Positions 7,765 through 18,906 of a stretch of 39,556 nt of DNA are shown piece after piece. Under the pieces are notes generated by a model. The model had not been told where the DNA came from. It was given only the letters and a program-made list of their open reading frames with translations, and ran no database searches. Each line of letters starts with the position of its first letter. The stretch's first letter is position 1. Origin of the DNA: an uncultured Sphingomonadaceae bacterium (GTDB taxonomy: Bacteria; Pseudomonadota; Alphaproteobacteria; Sphingomonadales; Sphingomonadaceae); the NCBI GenBank assembly GCA_947501325.1, contig CANMVC010000004.1, positions 130,001-169,556 of the forward strand, in the 5' to 3' direction. A program made the position numbers and the translations under genes.

Positions 7765-9327
7765 TTATTCAGCATCTTGTGGAGACAACCAGCGCAACCG
7801 CACAGTTCCTCTCGACCCGCCCAGTCCAGCAGCCCGGATTGTCGTCGCATTCGTATCGAATAAAGTTTTTCGCGCAACTTCAACATCTTCCGGTGACCCA
7901 TAAGCGCCGAGCGGTAACTGAACACGCGCAGCCGCCCAGCCAATTAAGGGGAGCTCCTCTGCAGATTTTTCGTTGATCGCACCATTGGTGACAATCAGGG
8001 ACGGCAAGGCAACCGCTGGCGGTTTGATCTCGATCGTCCAATCCGCTGCCTGATCCGCGATGCGTTTTTCCAGCGCGTAATAGGTATCGAGCGATGCGCC
8101 CTGCAAGGGTTTCGCCGATACGACGGCCCTGCGTTTTGTCGTGTCGATGGTGACATCATCGGCAGACACACCAGCAACCAGCGCGAGGCTTTCGCGCAGT
8201 TTGACCACCCGGATCTCGGCTTCTTGCGCCTGCTGCTGCGCCCGTGCGGCCGTCAATTCCGCACTGGCCGCATCACTCCCCGTTTCCACGCGATATTGCT
8301 CAATGGCGACCGCTATCGGGCGGTTAAAGGCGCGGCTCAAAACGCGGGCGCTTTGCTGTTCGGCATCGCCAACAATTTTTGGGGTGAAGACGGAGGCACT
8401 GACCAGAATCGGCTCGGCGTCCCAGTCAATCTCTATCTGCGATACCCTTGCGCGGCTGCTAAACTGGTCCTTGATATAGCCATTGGCCTGACGCGAAACA
8501 TTGGCTTCCCAGGCAATTTGTTGCAGCGAATAGCCGAGCGGAATCGCCAGTCCGACAAAAATAATCACCATTGCGCCGATCTGAAACTGCGACTGGCGCT
8601 CCGACAGGCTGGAACGGAAACCATAGAGCCGCGCCATGCCAGCTGCGGTCAAGGCGATGGTCATCAAGTTGGTGAAAAACAGCAATAACGACCCGCCGAA
8701 CACCGACATGTTGAGCGTCGCCAGCCCAAAGCCGACGACCGCCAGTGGCGGCATCAACGCAGTCGCGATGGCCACCCCGACAATCGTTCCCATGCGTCCG
8801 CGAATCATCGCATAGGCACCGGCCAGCGCAGAAAATAGCGCGACCGCGAGATCAAACAGGTTTGGCCGGGTGCGGGCGGCTATTTCGGTCGTGACGGTCT
8901 GCAACGGCGACAAGGCGACCACCAAGGCGGCAAAGAGCACCGCCACGAGAGTCCCGAGGATCAGCGCTTTTGCGCTTTCTTTCAGCCATGCGTAATCGCC
9001 AATGGCCAGCGCAAAACCCGCGCCCATGATGGGGCCCATAAGCGGAGACAGCAACATGGCGCCGATGACAACCGCTGGCGAGGATAGCAGTAAGCCCAAT
9101 ATCGCAATGCCGGCCGACATACAGGTCATGAAAGCATAGCGCGGACTGAAATCGCTATCTTCCTTCACTTTATCGATAACGGCTTGCTGGTCGACGCCAG
9201 AACAGACCACGACCCGCCACCAACGGCGGAAAAGCAGGATGCTTCCCGTTACCGGTTGAAACGGGCCAGCCTCTTTTTCAGGCTCTGATGCCGGAGAACG
9301 CGTCTCGGCTTGGGAATTTTCGGTCAT
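7765..9327 (-). CDS. DUF389 (TIGR00341-type) membrane protein
   Basis: A 520-residue protein. The DUF389 hallmark SSPAVVIGAMLLSPLMGPIM is at about residues 82-101, followed by GTIVGVAIATALMPPLAVVG and LLLFFTNLMTIALTAAGMARL. About six helices occupy residues 65-275. The remaining half is a soluble region with a coiled segment (ELTAARAQQQAQEAEIRVVKL) and alternating beta/alpha pattern, likely extracytoplasmic. The biochemical function of the family is not established. Start 9327 is the first ATG, 158 bases from the divergent TetR gene, so that regulator may control it, which is inference from position only. Confidence 0.85.
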   Translation of the reverse strand: MTENSQAETRSPASEPEKEAGPFQPVTGSILLFRRWWRVVVCSGVDQQAVIDKVKEDSDFSPRYAFMTCMSAGIAILGLLLSSPAVVIGAMLLSPLMGPIMGAGFALAIGDYAWLKESAKALILGTLVAVLFAALVVALSPLQTVTTEIAARTRPNLFDLAVALFSALAGAYAMIRGRMGTIVGVAIATALMPPLAVVGFGLATLNMSVFGGSLLLFFTNLMTIALTAAGMARLYGFRSSLSERQSQFQIGAMVIIFVGLAIPLGYSLQQIAWEANVSRQANGYIKDQFSSRARVSQIEIDWDAEPILVSASVFTPKIVGDAEQQSARVLSRAFNRPIAVAIEQYRVETGSDAASAELTAARAQQQAQEAEIRVVKLRESLALVAGVSADDVTIDTTKRRAVVSAKPLQGASLDTYYALEKRIADQAADWTIEIKPPAVALPSLIVTNGAINEKSAEELPLIGWAAARVQLPLGAYGSPEDVEVARKTLFDTNATTIRAAGLGGSRGTVRLRWLSPQDAE

Positions 9328-9445
9328 GATCTTCTATAAGCGCTCTGGACCTTTGACGACAATATAGAAACGACACAGATCGCATTACCTCGGGGGTAAT
9401 TGAAAAATAAATAAAAATATCTTTTATCATAAAACCGTATGAGGT

Positions 9446-9464
9446 ACATATAGCACAGATATGT
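9446..9464. promoter_or_regulatory. Possible TetR operator in the divergent intergenic region
   Basis: ACATAT and ATATGT form perfect 6-base arms around AGCACAG, 22 bases before the TetR start codon and about 120 bases from the DUF389 start. TetR proteins commonly autoregulate from palindromes in such a position. No second copy was found, so the assignment is tentative. Confidence 0.3.
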
Positions 9465-9485
9465 GAAGCCAAGCAGGAGCCGACA

Positions 9486-10124
9486 ATGCCCCGTCCCGAA
9501 ACCGATATCGAAGCCGGCCGTGAAAAACTGATCCAGACTGCGGAAGTCATCATCCGGGAGCGCGGCGCGATCAGCTTCACCATCACCGATCTCGCAGCGG
9601 AGGCCGGGATGTCGCAATCCAACGTCTATCGTTTCTTCGAGAATAAGGATGACTTGGCCGAAGCGATGGCAGGCCGCTGGTTTGCCGAACTGATCACGAT
9701 TATCGAGGATCTGGTTGAGGCGGACATGCCCGCCGAACAGAAGCTCTATGAATTTTTTGCCCGGCGGCTGGCCATTAAACGCGCCCGGTTTGAGGAAGAT
9801 CCGGACCTGTTCCGTTCTTACATGGAATTGGGCGACGAGCATTTCGAAGTCATCCGCGGCTATGTCGACCTGACCGACCATTACATGGCAATGATCCTCG
9901 CCGAAGCGATGGAAGAGGGCTATTTTAAGGGGCTGGAGCTCGACCAGATCGTCTCTTTGGTTAACACGATGGTGCAACCGTTTTGCAATCCCAATCTGAT
10001 GATGGACATGATGCATCTCGCCGACGAAAACCGGTTGCGGCAGGTGATCGATACGATCCTCGCCGGCCTGAAAGCGCACGAGAATCAAAAGCCCAGGAAA
10101 ACAGAACTGCATATTGCCCGATAA
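9486..10124 (+). CDS. TetR/AcrR family transcriptional regulator
   Basis: A 212-residue protein with a typical TetR N-terminal helix-turn-helix at residues about 29-64 (ISFTITDLAAEAGMSQSNVY then RFFENKDDLAEAM). The C-terminal ligand-binding region is helical and resembles no member I can name. The start is supported by GGAG nine bases upstream of ATG 9486. It is divergent from the DUF389 gene and followed, 68 bases later, by a TauE-like transporter gene on the same strand. The likely target is one or both of these neighbours; the inducer is unknown. Confidence 0.88.
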   Translation: MPRPETDIEAGREKLIQTAEVIIRERGAISFTITDLAAEAGMSQSNVYRFFENKDDLAEAMAGRWFAELITIIEDLVEADMPAEQKLYEFFARRLAIKRARFEEDPDLFRSYMELGDEHFEVIRGYVDLTDHYMAMILAEAMEEGYFKGLELDQIVSLVNTMVQPFCNPNLMMDMMHLADENRLRQVIDTILAGLKAHENQKPRKTELHIAR

Positions 10125-10192
10125 GGCCGGAATCATCCCCCCACGCGTCAATAACTTATTGCTCTTGGGGAAGTAATCGGCGAAGAGCCGCC

Positions 10193-10963
10193 ATGATTGA
10201 TGCGCTCGATATTTGGCTAAGCACCCATGCGGGATTAGCTCTCCTGCCCTTTCTTTCCATATGCCTGATTGTTGCCGGCGCCGCCTTTTTTCGCGGCCTG
10301 ACCGGGTTTGGCTATGCCATTTTATCGGTGCCGCTGGTGAGTCTGGTGGCTACTCCAACGGTGGCCGTGCTGATGGCGATCCTGATGCAACTGATCATCG
10401 GACCATTTGGTGTCAGACAGGCGCGCGGAATAATCGATGTCCCGATGGTTGCAAAAATTGCCGCGATCGCTTGCTTGACGACACCGCTCGGGCTGTGGCT
10501 GCTGGATATCGTTAGTGCCGATGTGGCGCGACTGATAATCACCGCGATCGCCATCGGAAGCTTTCTCGCCTTTATGATGAAGCGTCCGCAGACAATGAAT
10601 GTCTCTCCTCTTCATATCACATTGGTTGGCACCATATCCGGGCTATTGAATGGCTTCGCCGCGATGCCTGGCCCACCGGTGGTTCTTCATTTCGTCCGCA
10701 AACAAGTTCCGCCCGCAGTATCACGCGGATCGATGATCACAATATTCTTTGCCACCGCTGCGATGGCAACATTAGTCGCCTTCTGGCGCGATATGGTGGA
10801 CATACAGCTTTTGGTCCTCACCGCGCTGACCTGCCCGCTGATGATCGGCGGAAATCATCTGGGTTCGAAATATTTTGGCGCGGTTTCGGAACCAGTCTGG
10901 CGCGGTTTTGTTATGGTGTTGCTTGCAATCGCGGCGGCAGTGGCTCTGATCAAGCTACTCTGA
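10193..10963 (+). CDS. TauE/SafE family membrane transporter
   Basis: A 256-residue protein of about eight helices. The start at 10193 (MIDALDIWL) sits after the GAAGAG at 10182; longer open sequence upstream overlaps the TetR gene in another frame and is not credible. The motif FFRGLTGFGYAILSVPLVSL near residues 31-50 and the internal echo GTISGLLNGFAAMPGPPVVLHF near 145-165 are typical of TauE/SafE (DUF81) proteins, which are implicated in export of sulphite, sulphonates or organic anions. The two half-copies reflect the family's internal duplication. The gene's 3' end overlaps the convergent VOC gene by 9 bases. Confidence 0.85.
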   Translation: MIDALDIWLSTHAGLALLPFLSICLIVAGAAFFRGLTGFGYAILSVPLVSLVATPTVAVLMAILMQLIIGPFGVRQARGIIDVPMVAKIAAIACLTTPLGLWLLDIVSADVARLIITAIAIGSFLAFMMKRPQTMNVSPLHITLVGTISGLLNGFAAMPGPPVVLHFVRKQVPPAVSRGSMITIFFATAAMATLVAFWRDMVDIQLLVLTALTCPLMIGGNHLGSKYFGAVSEPVWRGFVMVLLAIAAAVALIKLL

Positions 10964-11503
10964 CCGCGCTTCCCGTGCATCTTTCGCTAGCCACTGCTTC
11001 ATCATCGCCGGCGGCGGCGTTGGCTTCATTTCTTTTTCATCCAGTGCGGCCAGAGCGCGTTCCCGCTCTACCTCGCCAAAATTGCCGGTGGTCAGGCAAA
11101 ATTCGACCATATTGCCGTTGGGGTCGCGGGTGTAGATGGAATGGCACCAATTATGGTCAATTTCCAGAACATCCAGGCCCGCTGCATTCCATTGATCCCT
11201 GCGCTCGGCGAGTTGTTCGGCGCTTTCCACACCGAAGCTGATATGATTGGTGCCTGGTGGCATTTTCGCCGCTGCATTTAAATCAAACTCATGGGCCTCT
11301 TGCCCCGGAACATCATGCAACTCCCAAAAGGCGATAAACTTGCTGTCATCGCCGTCCATTCGGTAGAAAAAATGCTTGCCCCAGCCGCCACCCATGACCG
11401 GTGCAATTTCGACCGTCACCAGTTCAAAACCCATGACACCTTCGTAAAATTTATGGATCGCGGCCATGTCTTTGGCGGCCAATGCGAGATGATGATAGCT
11501 CAT
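10955..11503 (-). CDS. VOC (glyoxalase/dioxygenase fold) family protein
   Basis: A 182-residue protein. Metal-ligand positions of vicinal oxygen chelate enzymes are visible: H5 (YHHLALAAKDM), H87 (GTNHISFGV) and E134 (GNMVEFCL). The segment RDPNGNMVEF is typical of the superfamily. Substrate and reaction cannot be deduced: glyoxalase I, extradiol dioxygenase and fosfomycin-resistance proteins all share the fold. The start overlaps the end of the decarboxylase-like gene by 4 bases (ATGA), so the two are translationally coupled and may serve a common aromatic or ketone degradation step, which I infer only from the arrangement. Confidence 0.85.
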   Translation of the reverse strand: MSYHHLALAAKDMAAIHKFYEGVMGFELVTVEIAPVMGGGWGKHFFYRMDGDDSKFIAFWELHDVPGQEAHEFDLNAAAKMPPGTNHISFGVESAEQLAERRDQWNAAGLDVLEIDHNWCHSIYTRDPNGNMVEFCLTTGNFGEVERERALAALDEKEMKPTPPPAMMKQWLAKDAREARSE

Positions 11504-12153
11504 TGATCTGACTCCTTGCGCTTGTCGACCATACCCATGACATCGGCAGTCGCGCCTGCTGGTGCTGGCACTTCCACCACCCGCTCATCGACATCATCAA
11601 ATTCCAGCCGCAGCGCCCGGCTCATCACCGCGTGCATCATATAGGTGCAGGTGATATAGGTCAGTTCGATGATCTCGACTTCCGACAGATGTTCTTTCAG
11701 CGCGTCGAAAACGCCATCGGGCACCCGGCCCTGTTCCAACACCAAACAATCCGTATAGGCGAGCACGGCGCGCTCAACCGGACTGAAACAATCCGCCACT
11801 GACCAATTGGGAATGGCTTTGACCTGCTCTTCGGAAAACCCTTCAAAGCGCATCGCCTTGCTATGCTGCGAATAGACAAATTGCGATCCCACTACGTAAC
11901 CGGCACGAATTTGGCCGAGCTCGCGCAGCTTCGGATCCAGTTTGCGATTGGGTGAGCGGTAAAAGCCAAAGCCTTCGGTCGTATGTTTAAAAGCATCGGG
12001 GACCTGCGCAAAGACAGTCCACCAATTTCCCGGTGTCCCGGTTGCAGTACCCGGTTCTGCGACCGGATCACGATCTCCGAACAATGTCTGATACAGTTTC
12101 AGGACATAGTCGTCCGTAACTTCAGAGCGTGGAATCTCGCGCAGTCGGGGCAT
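11500..12153 (-). CDS. Carboxymuconolactone decarboxylase/AhpD-like protein lacking the CxxC pair
   Basis: A 217-residue helical protein with the CMD/AhpD core (LRELGQIRAGYVVGSQFVYS then QHSKAM, around residues 76-101, and AVLAYTDCLV at about 146). In AhpD-type enzymes a Cys-x-x-Cys precedes the conserved His by four and seven residues; here those positions before H97 hold Val and Ser, so the redox motif is absent. This suggests a decarboxylase-like or other non-peroxidase role. The start is ATG 12153. It lies just upstream of, and overlapping, the VOC gene, and follows the GIY-YIG gene and hairpin repeat on the same strand. Confidence 0.8.
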   Translation of the reverse strand: MPRLREIPRSEVTDDYVLKLYQTLFGDRDPVAEPGTATGTPGNWWTVFAQVPDAFKHTTEGFGFYRSPNRKLDPKLRELGQIRAGYVVGSQFVYSQHSKAMRFEGFSEEQVKAIPNWSVADCFSPVERAVLAYTDCLVLEQGRVPDGVFDALKEHLSEVEIIELTYITCTYMMHAVMSRALRLEFDDVDERVVEVPAPAGATADVMGMVDKRKESDQ

Positions 12154-12186
12154 GGGTTTCTCCTATGCCTGGAAGCTAACACCATC

Positions 12187-12217
12187 GTCATTCCTGCGAA
12201 AGCAGGAATCCATTTCC
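12187..12217. repeat. Hairpin repeat copy 1 (flanks GIY-YIG gene)
   Basis: The core ATTCCTGC-GAAA-GCAGGAAT at 12190-12209 is a perfect 8-base stem with a GAAA loop. Including flanks, it matches copy 2 at 12696-12726 in inverted orientation over 31 bases with only two differences, which are paired positions of the stem. In the coding sense it reads as VIPAKAGI, the signature of a repeat family dispersed in many proteobacteria and similar to the dRS3 repeats of Neisseria. It lies 33 bases upstream of the CMD-like gene start. Confidence 0.85.
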
Positions 12218-12274
12218 GGGTAGGAAACTAAAAGCCAGCTCTAGAAAAAGGATACACAATCAATTCGGATAGGC

Positions 12275-12613
12275 TCAGTCTTTCCTTGTTATCTGCGGTG
12301 GCAATGGATCAAAACCGAGACCGATCGCTAGATCCTGCCAGTCCGGATTGTCCTTCTCAATCAGTTCGATGCGCCAAGGTCGTTTCCAATTTTTAATCCG
12401 TTTCTCGCGCAATATGGCCGCATCCATATCGTCATGTAATTCAAACCACATCAGGCGTTTGATGCTATATTTTTTGCTGTGACCCTCAACCAATCCTTCG
12501 CGGTGTTCATATATCCGTCTTAGCAGGTTTGAGGTCACGCCTGTATAAAGCCGCCCCTGTTTCTGACTCGCAAGAATATAAACGACCGGAGCAAATTCGC
12601 GTTGCATGGACAC
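12275..12613 (-). CDS. GIY-YIG nuclease domain protein (UPF0213-like)
   Basis: A 112-residue single-domain protein. VYI at residues 11-13 stands for GIY and YTG at 23-25 for YIG. Then come R33, Y35 and H37 (LLRRIYEHREG), the KKYSIKRLMWFE strand, and the metal-binding Glu E70 within ILREKRIKNWKR. All elements of a GIY-YIG nuclease are thus present, with only the YIG Ile replaced by Thr. Stand-alone genes of this kind are frequent in bacteria and their biological role is unclear. The gene sits between two inverted copies of a hairpin repeat (12187-12217 and 12696-12726), with no other gene in that 540-base block, and shares its strand with the genes on either side. Confidence 0.85.
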   Translation of the reverse strand: MSMQREFAPVVYILASQKQGRLYTGVTSNLLRRIYEHREGLVEGHSKKYSIKRLMWFELHDDMDAAILREKRIKNWKRPWRIELIEKDNPDWQDLAIGLGFDPLPPQITRKD

Positions 12614-12695
12614 TCATTAATTTCGTTAGCGGCTATCGTCACGCGCGACCGAATCCGCCGCCTATTTTTCACGCGACCCTCAAAATATATGATCA

Positions 12696-12726
12696 GGAAA
12701 TGGATTCCCGCTTTCGCGGGAATGAC
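12696..12726. repeat. Hairpin repeat copy 2, just after acnA stop
   Basis: On the minus strand the core is ATTCCCGC-GAAA-GCGGGAAT, a perfect 8-base stem with GAAA loop, inverted relative to copy 1. It differs at two stem positions (C for T and G for A) that keep the base pairing. It begins 4 bases downstream of the acnA stop codon, so it may act as a 3' RNA hairpin for acnA mRNA. Confidence 0.85.
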
Positions 12727-12729
12727 CAA

Positions 12730-15408
<2,679 letters not shown>

Positions 15409-15630
15409 ATTAAAGTCCCTTATTTTAATCTGTGCTTTTGCCGGTTTGGGGAAAGCGGCCAACAAGGCGCAAACCAGCAGATGAATCGATGTTCGAGAGG
15501 GCTTTAGCGCAGGGGGTGCCGGGGTGCAATGGGAAGGCGTCCACAGATCATCCACTACTCGTTCTTGCAAATGCAAAAAATTGATAAAGTAATTCTTTTG
15601 TTTTTTACAAAGGTAATCTAATCGATAATT

Positions 15631-16752
15631 ATGTCTTCATGGTCTTTTCTAGAGTTTTTTGCTGGAGGCGGGTTCGCTCGGCTGGGACTGGGCGACAATT
15701 GGAAATGCTTACTTGCCAACGATTGGGACCCAAAAAAGGCGGCCACTTATAAAGAAAACTGGGGCAACAGCGACCTACATTGCGAAGACGTTGCGAATCT
15801 CCAAACAAATCTAATTTCAGAAAAAACTGACCTCGCTTGGGCTTCCTTCCCCTGCCAAGATGTCTCTCTTGCAGGTGCCGGCGCGGGTTTGCTTGGAGAT
15901 CGGTCTGGAACATTTTGGCCTTTTTGGAAATTTGTAACCGCTTTAGCTTCAGAAGATCGGGCACCATCCATTGTCGTAATCGAAAACGTCTGCGGTATGA
16001 TTACCTCGAAACGTGGCAAAGATTTTGATGCGATTTGCAACGCGCTCGTCCAAGAAGGATATCGAGTAGGAGCGATTGTTGTCGATGCCGCTCTATTTGT
16101 GCCTCAGTCGCGAAAGCGCGTTTTTATTATCGGCGTCAAAGATCATATCAAGATTCCGTCGCATTTAATATCACCGACCCCCAAATACTTTCAGTCTGAC
16201 TCAATCCAACGAGCGGTCGCTGAGAGGCTCACCATTGACCCACAAAAATGGATAAATTGGAATCCATCGCCTCCTGACGTCAAGGTTGAAAACCTCCAAA
16301 GCATTTTGGACACTAATACAACAGTAGCTTGGGACTCACCGGAACAGACATGTCATTTGCTAAAGCTTATGAGTCCAACGACATTGCTAAAACTTCGTCA
16401 TGTTAGGAAAAGCGAAAAGTCCACAGTTGGTACCGTTTACAGAAGGATGAGAAAAAATAAATCCGGACAGAAGGTGCAGCGCGCTGAAGTGAGGTTTGAT
16501 GGAATAGCCGGATGCCTTCGAGCACCTACCGGAGGATCAAGCAAGCAAACGCTCATCTTTGTAGAAGGTAATAATATAAGGACGCGCCGACTGTCTGGAC
16601 AAGAAGCTGTCAGATTAATGGGTGTGCCTGACTCATACAAAATCTCAAAAAGACAAAACGACGCCTATAAACTGGCTGGAGAGGGAGTAGCTGTCCCAGT
16701 AGTTCGATATTTGTCACAATCAATTTTCGAGCCAATACTTGACGCTAACTGA
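15631..16752 (+). CDS. DNA (cytosine-5-)-methyltransferase
   Basis: The 373-residue enzyme transfers a methyl group from S-adenosylmethionine to C5 of cytosine in a specific sequence. Motifs are in standard order: I (FFAGGGFARLGL, residues 9-20), IV with catalytic Cys (FPCQD, C75), VI (ENV, 118-120), VIII (QSRKR, 159-163), then a variable target-recognition region (about 175-300), IX (RRLSGQEAVRLMGVPDSY) and X (AYKLAGEGVAVPVV). The recognition sequence cannot be predicted. The gene is A+T rich unlike its flanks, and lies only 18 bases before the Z1 gene, which suggests that methylation protects host DNA from whatever the Z1 protein does or recruits. No restriction nuclease is seen nearby. Confidence 0.92.
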   Translation: MSSWSFLEFFAGGGFARLGLGDNWKCLLANDWDPKKAATYKENWGNSDLHCEDVANLQTNLISEKTDLAWASFPCQDVSLAGAGAGLLGDRSGTFWPFWKFVTALASEDRAPSIVVIENVCGMITSKRGKDFDAICNALVQEGYRVGAIVVDAALFVPQSRKRVFIIGVKDHIKIPSHLISPTPKYFQSDSIQRAVAERLTIDPQKWINWNPSPPDVKVENLQSILDTNTTVAWDSPEQTCHLLKLMSPTTLLKLRHVRKSEKSTVGTVYRRMRKNKSGQKVQRAEVRFDGIAGCLRAPTGGSSKQTLIFVEGNNIRTRRLSGQEAVRLMGVPDSYKISKRQNDAYKLAGEGVAVPVVRYLSQSIFEPILDAN

Positions 16753-16770
16753 ATATACTGGGGGCCAAAT

Positions 16771-18906
16771 ATGACTTCGGGATTTTACGATAGATTACGC
16801 GCGAAACGCAAAGACGATGTTGCCCTCGCGGGGTGTATAAAAAATGTAGTCGACAAGCTCGGAGAAGTTGAAACTGATAGTGATAAACCAGGCATGTTGC
16901 TGGGCAAAATTCAGTCTGGAAAGACTAGGGGTTTTGTAGGGTCCATAGCGCTTGCATTCGACTCTGGATACGACGTTGCGATTGTCCTTACAAAAGGCAC
17001 AAAAACTTTGTCGGCACAAACTGTTTCAAGATTAGAAACTGACTTTGCTGAATTTATTGAAAACGATGAAATGATCGTGTTGGATATTATGCATCTGCCT
17101 GGGAAGTTGGCGGGTAGCGAACTTTCTCGGAAAATAGTCATCGTCGCCAAGAAGCAATCGCACAATTTGGATTATCTAGTCTCAATGTTCGAAGACTATG
17201 ATGTCCTGCTGTCTAAGAAGGTGTTGTTAATCGATGACGAAGCCGATTTGGCTAGCATTCGTTTTGTTAAGAACCGTGAAGCCGATGTTATTGAGCAAGG
17301 CAAAATTGCCGAAAAAATGGATGCATTTAGGGATAAGATTGATGATGTCTCTTTTTTACAGGTAACAGCTACCCCTTACTCGCTTTATCTGCAGCCAGAA
17401 GATTACGAAGATGGCAATGAGGACTTTGTTTTCAAGCCAAAGAAACCCGCATTTACAGAACTCTTGCCTATCCATGGGGGATATGTGGGTGGCGACGATT
17501 ACTTTGGCGAGTTTGATGAAACTGACCCTCGGTTTTATCTATATTCTGAAGTTTTCTCGAACGAGTTAGATACTCTAAGAGAGAAAGACCTCAGACGAGT
17601 AAAAAAAGAGAAAGTTCTCTCGTCAGACAACACAAAGGCTCTGAGAACATCCATTGTGAATTTTATCTTGGCAGTTTGTTTGAGGCGGGCACAGCAACAA
17701 AAATTGGAATTGAAACTTAGAAAATATTCGATGGTTATCCACATCGATACAAAAAAAGCAGCGCACAAATGGCAGGATGAACTGATCCAATGGATTTTTG
17801 ACCGCATAAAGAAACAAGCCCAGCAGTCGCCAGATCAACTGAAATCGATTTTCGATGACGCTTACAATGACTTGAAGCGATCGGTTACAGCGCATGGGGA
17901 CTGGATGCCCACGCGAAAGAACCTGTTCAAAAGTTTTCTGGGAGCCTTTTTAAATGATGACATCGTATGGGAACGGGTCAACTCCGATAACGATGTTCTG
18001 GCTTTGCTTGATCAGGACGCCGAACTAAAATTAAGGACTCCATTTAATATCTTCGTGGGCGGCAATATTCTTGATCGTGGAATTACCATCCCAAATTTGA
18101 TATCATTTTACTACGGCCGAAATCCGAAAACTATGCAAGCGGACACCGTGCTGCAACACTCTCGGATGTATGGCAATAGAGACAGAAGTGATCTTGCCGT
18201 TACTCGCTTTTATACATCCCAAAGTGTTTATGATCGCCTATACACCATCAACCAATTCGAGAATGCTTTAAGAAGCGCATTTGAGACGGGAGCGCATGAT
18301 GCAGGCGTTGTTTTCATTCAGCAGAATGCCAACCAACAAATAAGGCCATGTGCTCCAAATAAGTTGCTACTGAGCAAAGTAAATGCGGTGAGACCTAGTG
18401 GACTGTTGCTGCCAACCGGCTTTCAAACAGTTGTGAAACCAAAGCTTTCAAAACTGGTCAAAAGCATCGACGATATACTTGACCTCGATGCAAGAGTACC
18501 GGAGCAGTTTCACGAAATGTCGCTCAATGATGCCAAATCTATTGTTAATTTGATAGCGAAGTCATGTAAATTCGAAGGTCCAAAGTTTGAATGGGATGCT
18601 ATGAAGGGACTGATCGACTATTTTGATCAGGCATCAGAATCGAATGACGGGCAGGTTTTGGTCATTTCAAGCCTAAATAGGTCTCTCGATCGCTTAAAAT
18701 CAGGTGACAAGTCGGGCAGATCAATTCTCGGTACAGCATTAAGATCACGGATGGCGCAAGAGCATACCGATCGAACAAAATTGGCTCTACTGCGTCAAAC
18801 GGGAACAAAAGCCTTGAACTGGAACGGTGGCCCGTTTTGGTGGCCAGTACTATGCGCACCAGATAGCATTGAGCCTTGTGTTTTCGCCTCTAAAACGATC
18901 GGATAA
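16771..18906 (+). CDS. Z1-type superfamily 2 helicase-like ATPase, probable defence effector
   Basis: A 711-residue protein starting at ATG 16771 after a GGGGG site. It has a P-loop (GKIQSGKTRG, residues 45-54), a Walker B/DEAD-like box (DDEAD, 155-159), motif III (VTATP, 198-202), and the Z1 signature GGNILDRGITIPNL (430-443) followed by LQHSRMYGNRDR (461-472, the Q-x-x-R of motif VI). The rest has no domain I can name; residues 680-700 contain GGPFWWPVL and a few conserved-looking hydrophobics. Z1 proteins are known in bacterial antiphage loci such as MZA (MutL, Z1, a PD-(D/E)xK protein, AIPR), where they accompany a cytosine methyltransferase. Here no nuclease, MutL or AIPR gene is present; whether 711 residues include a nuclease is not visible to me. 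Confidence 0.8.
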   Translation: MTSGFYDRLRAKRKDDVALAGCIKNVVDKLGEVETDSDKPGMLLGKIQSGKTRGFVGSIALAFDSGYDVAIVLTKGTKTLSAQTVSRLETDFAEFIENDEMIVLDIMHLPGKLAGSELSRKIVIVAKKQSHNLDYLVSMFEDYDVLLSKKVLLIDDEADLASIRFVKNREADVIEQGKIAEKMDAFRDKIDDVSFLQVTATPYSLYLQPEDYEDGNEDFVFKPKKPAFTELLPIHGGYVGGDDYFGEFDETDPRFYLYSEVFSNELDTLREKDLRRVKKEKVLSSDNTKALRTSIVNFILAVCLRRAQQQKLELKLRKYSMVIHIDTKKAAHKWQDELIQWIFDRIKKQAQQSPDQLKSIFDDAYNDLKRSVTAHGDWMPTRKNLFKSFLGAFLNDDIVWERVNSDNDVLALLDQDAELKLRTPFNIFVGGNILDRGITIPNLISFYYGRNPKTMQADTVLQHSRMYGNRDRSDLAVTRFYTSQSVYDRLYTINQFENALRSAFETGAHDAGVVFIQQNANQQIRPCAPNKLLLSKVNAVRPSGLLLPTGFQTVVKPKLSKLVKSIDDILDLDARVPEQFHEMSLNDAKSIVNLIAKSCKFEGPKFEWDAMKGLIDYFDQASESNDGQVLVISSLNRSLDRLKSGDKSGRSILGTALRSRMAQEHTDRTKLALLRQTGTKALNWNGGPFWWPVLCAPDSIEPCVFASKTIG

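Noticed and set aside
9324-10151. A 275-residue minus-strand frame over the TetR gene
   Set aside because: Shadow; TetR on the plus strand has the clear HTH and ribosome site.
15409-15576. An extended acnA start with a signal-like stretch (LLVCALLAAFPKPAKAQ)
   Set aside because: Aconitase is cytosolic and known N-termini begin near MTTTGQDS-like sequence; the extension lies in the leader region and looks coincidental.
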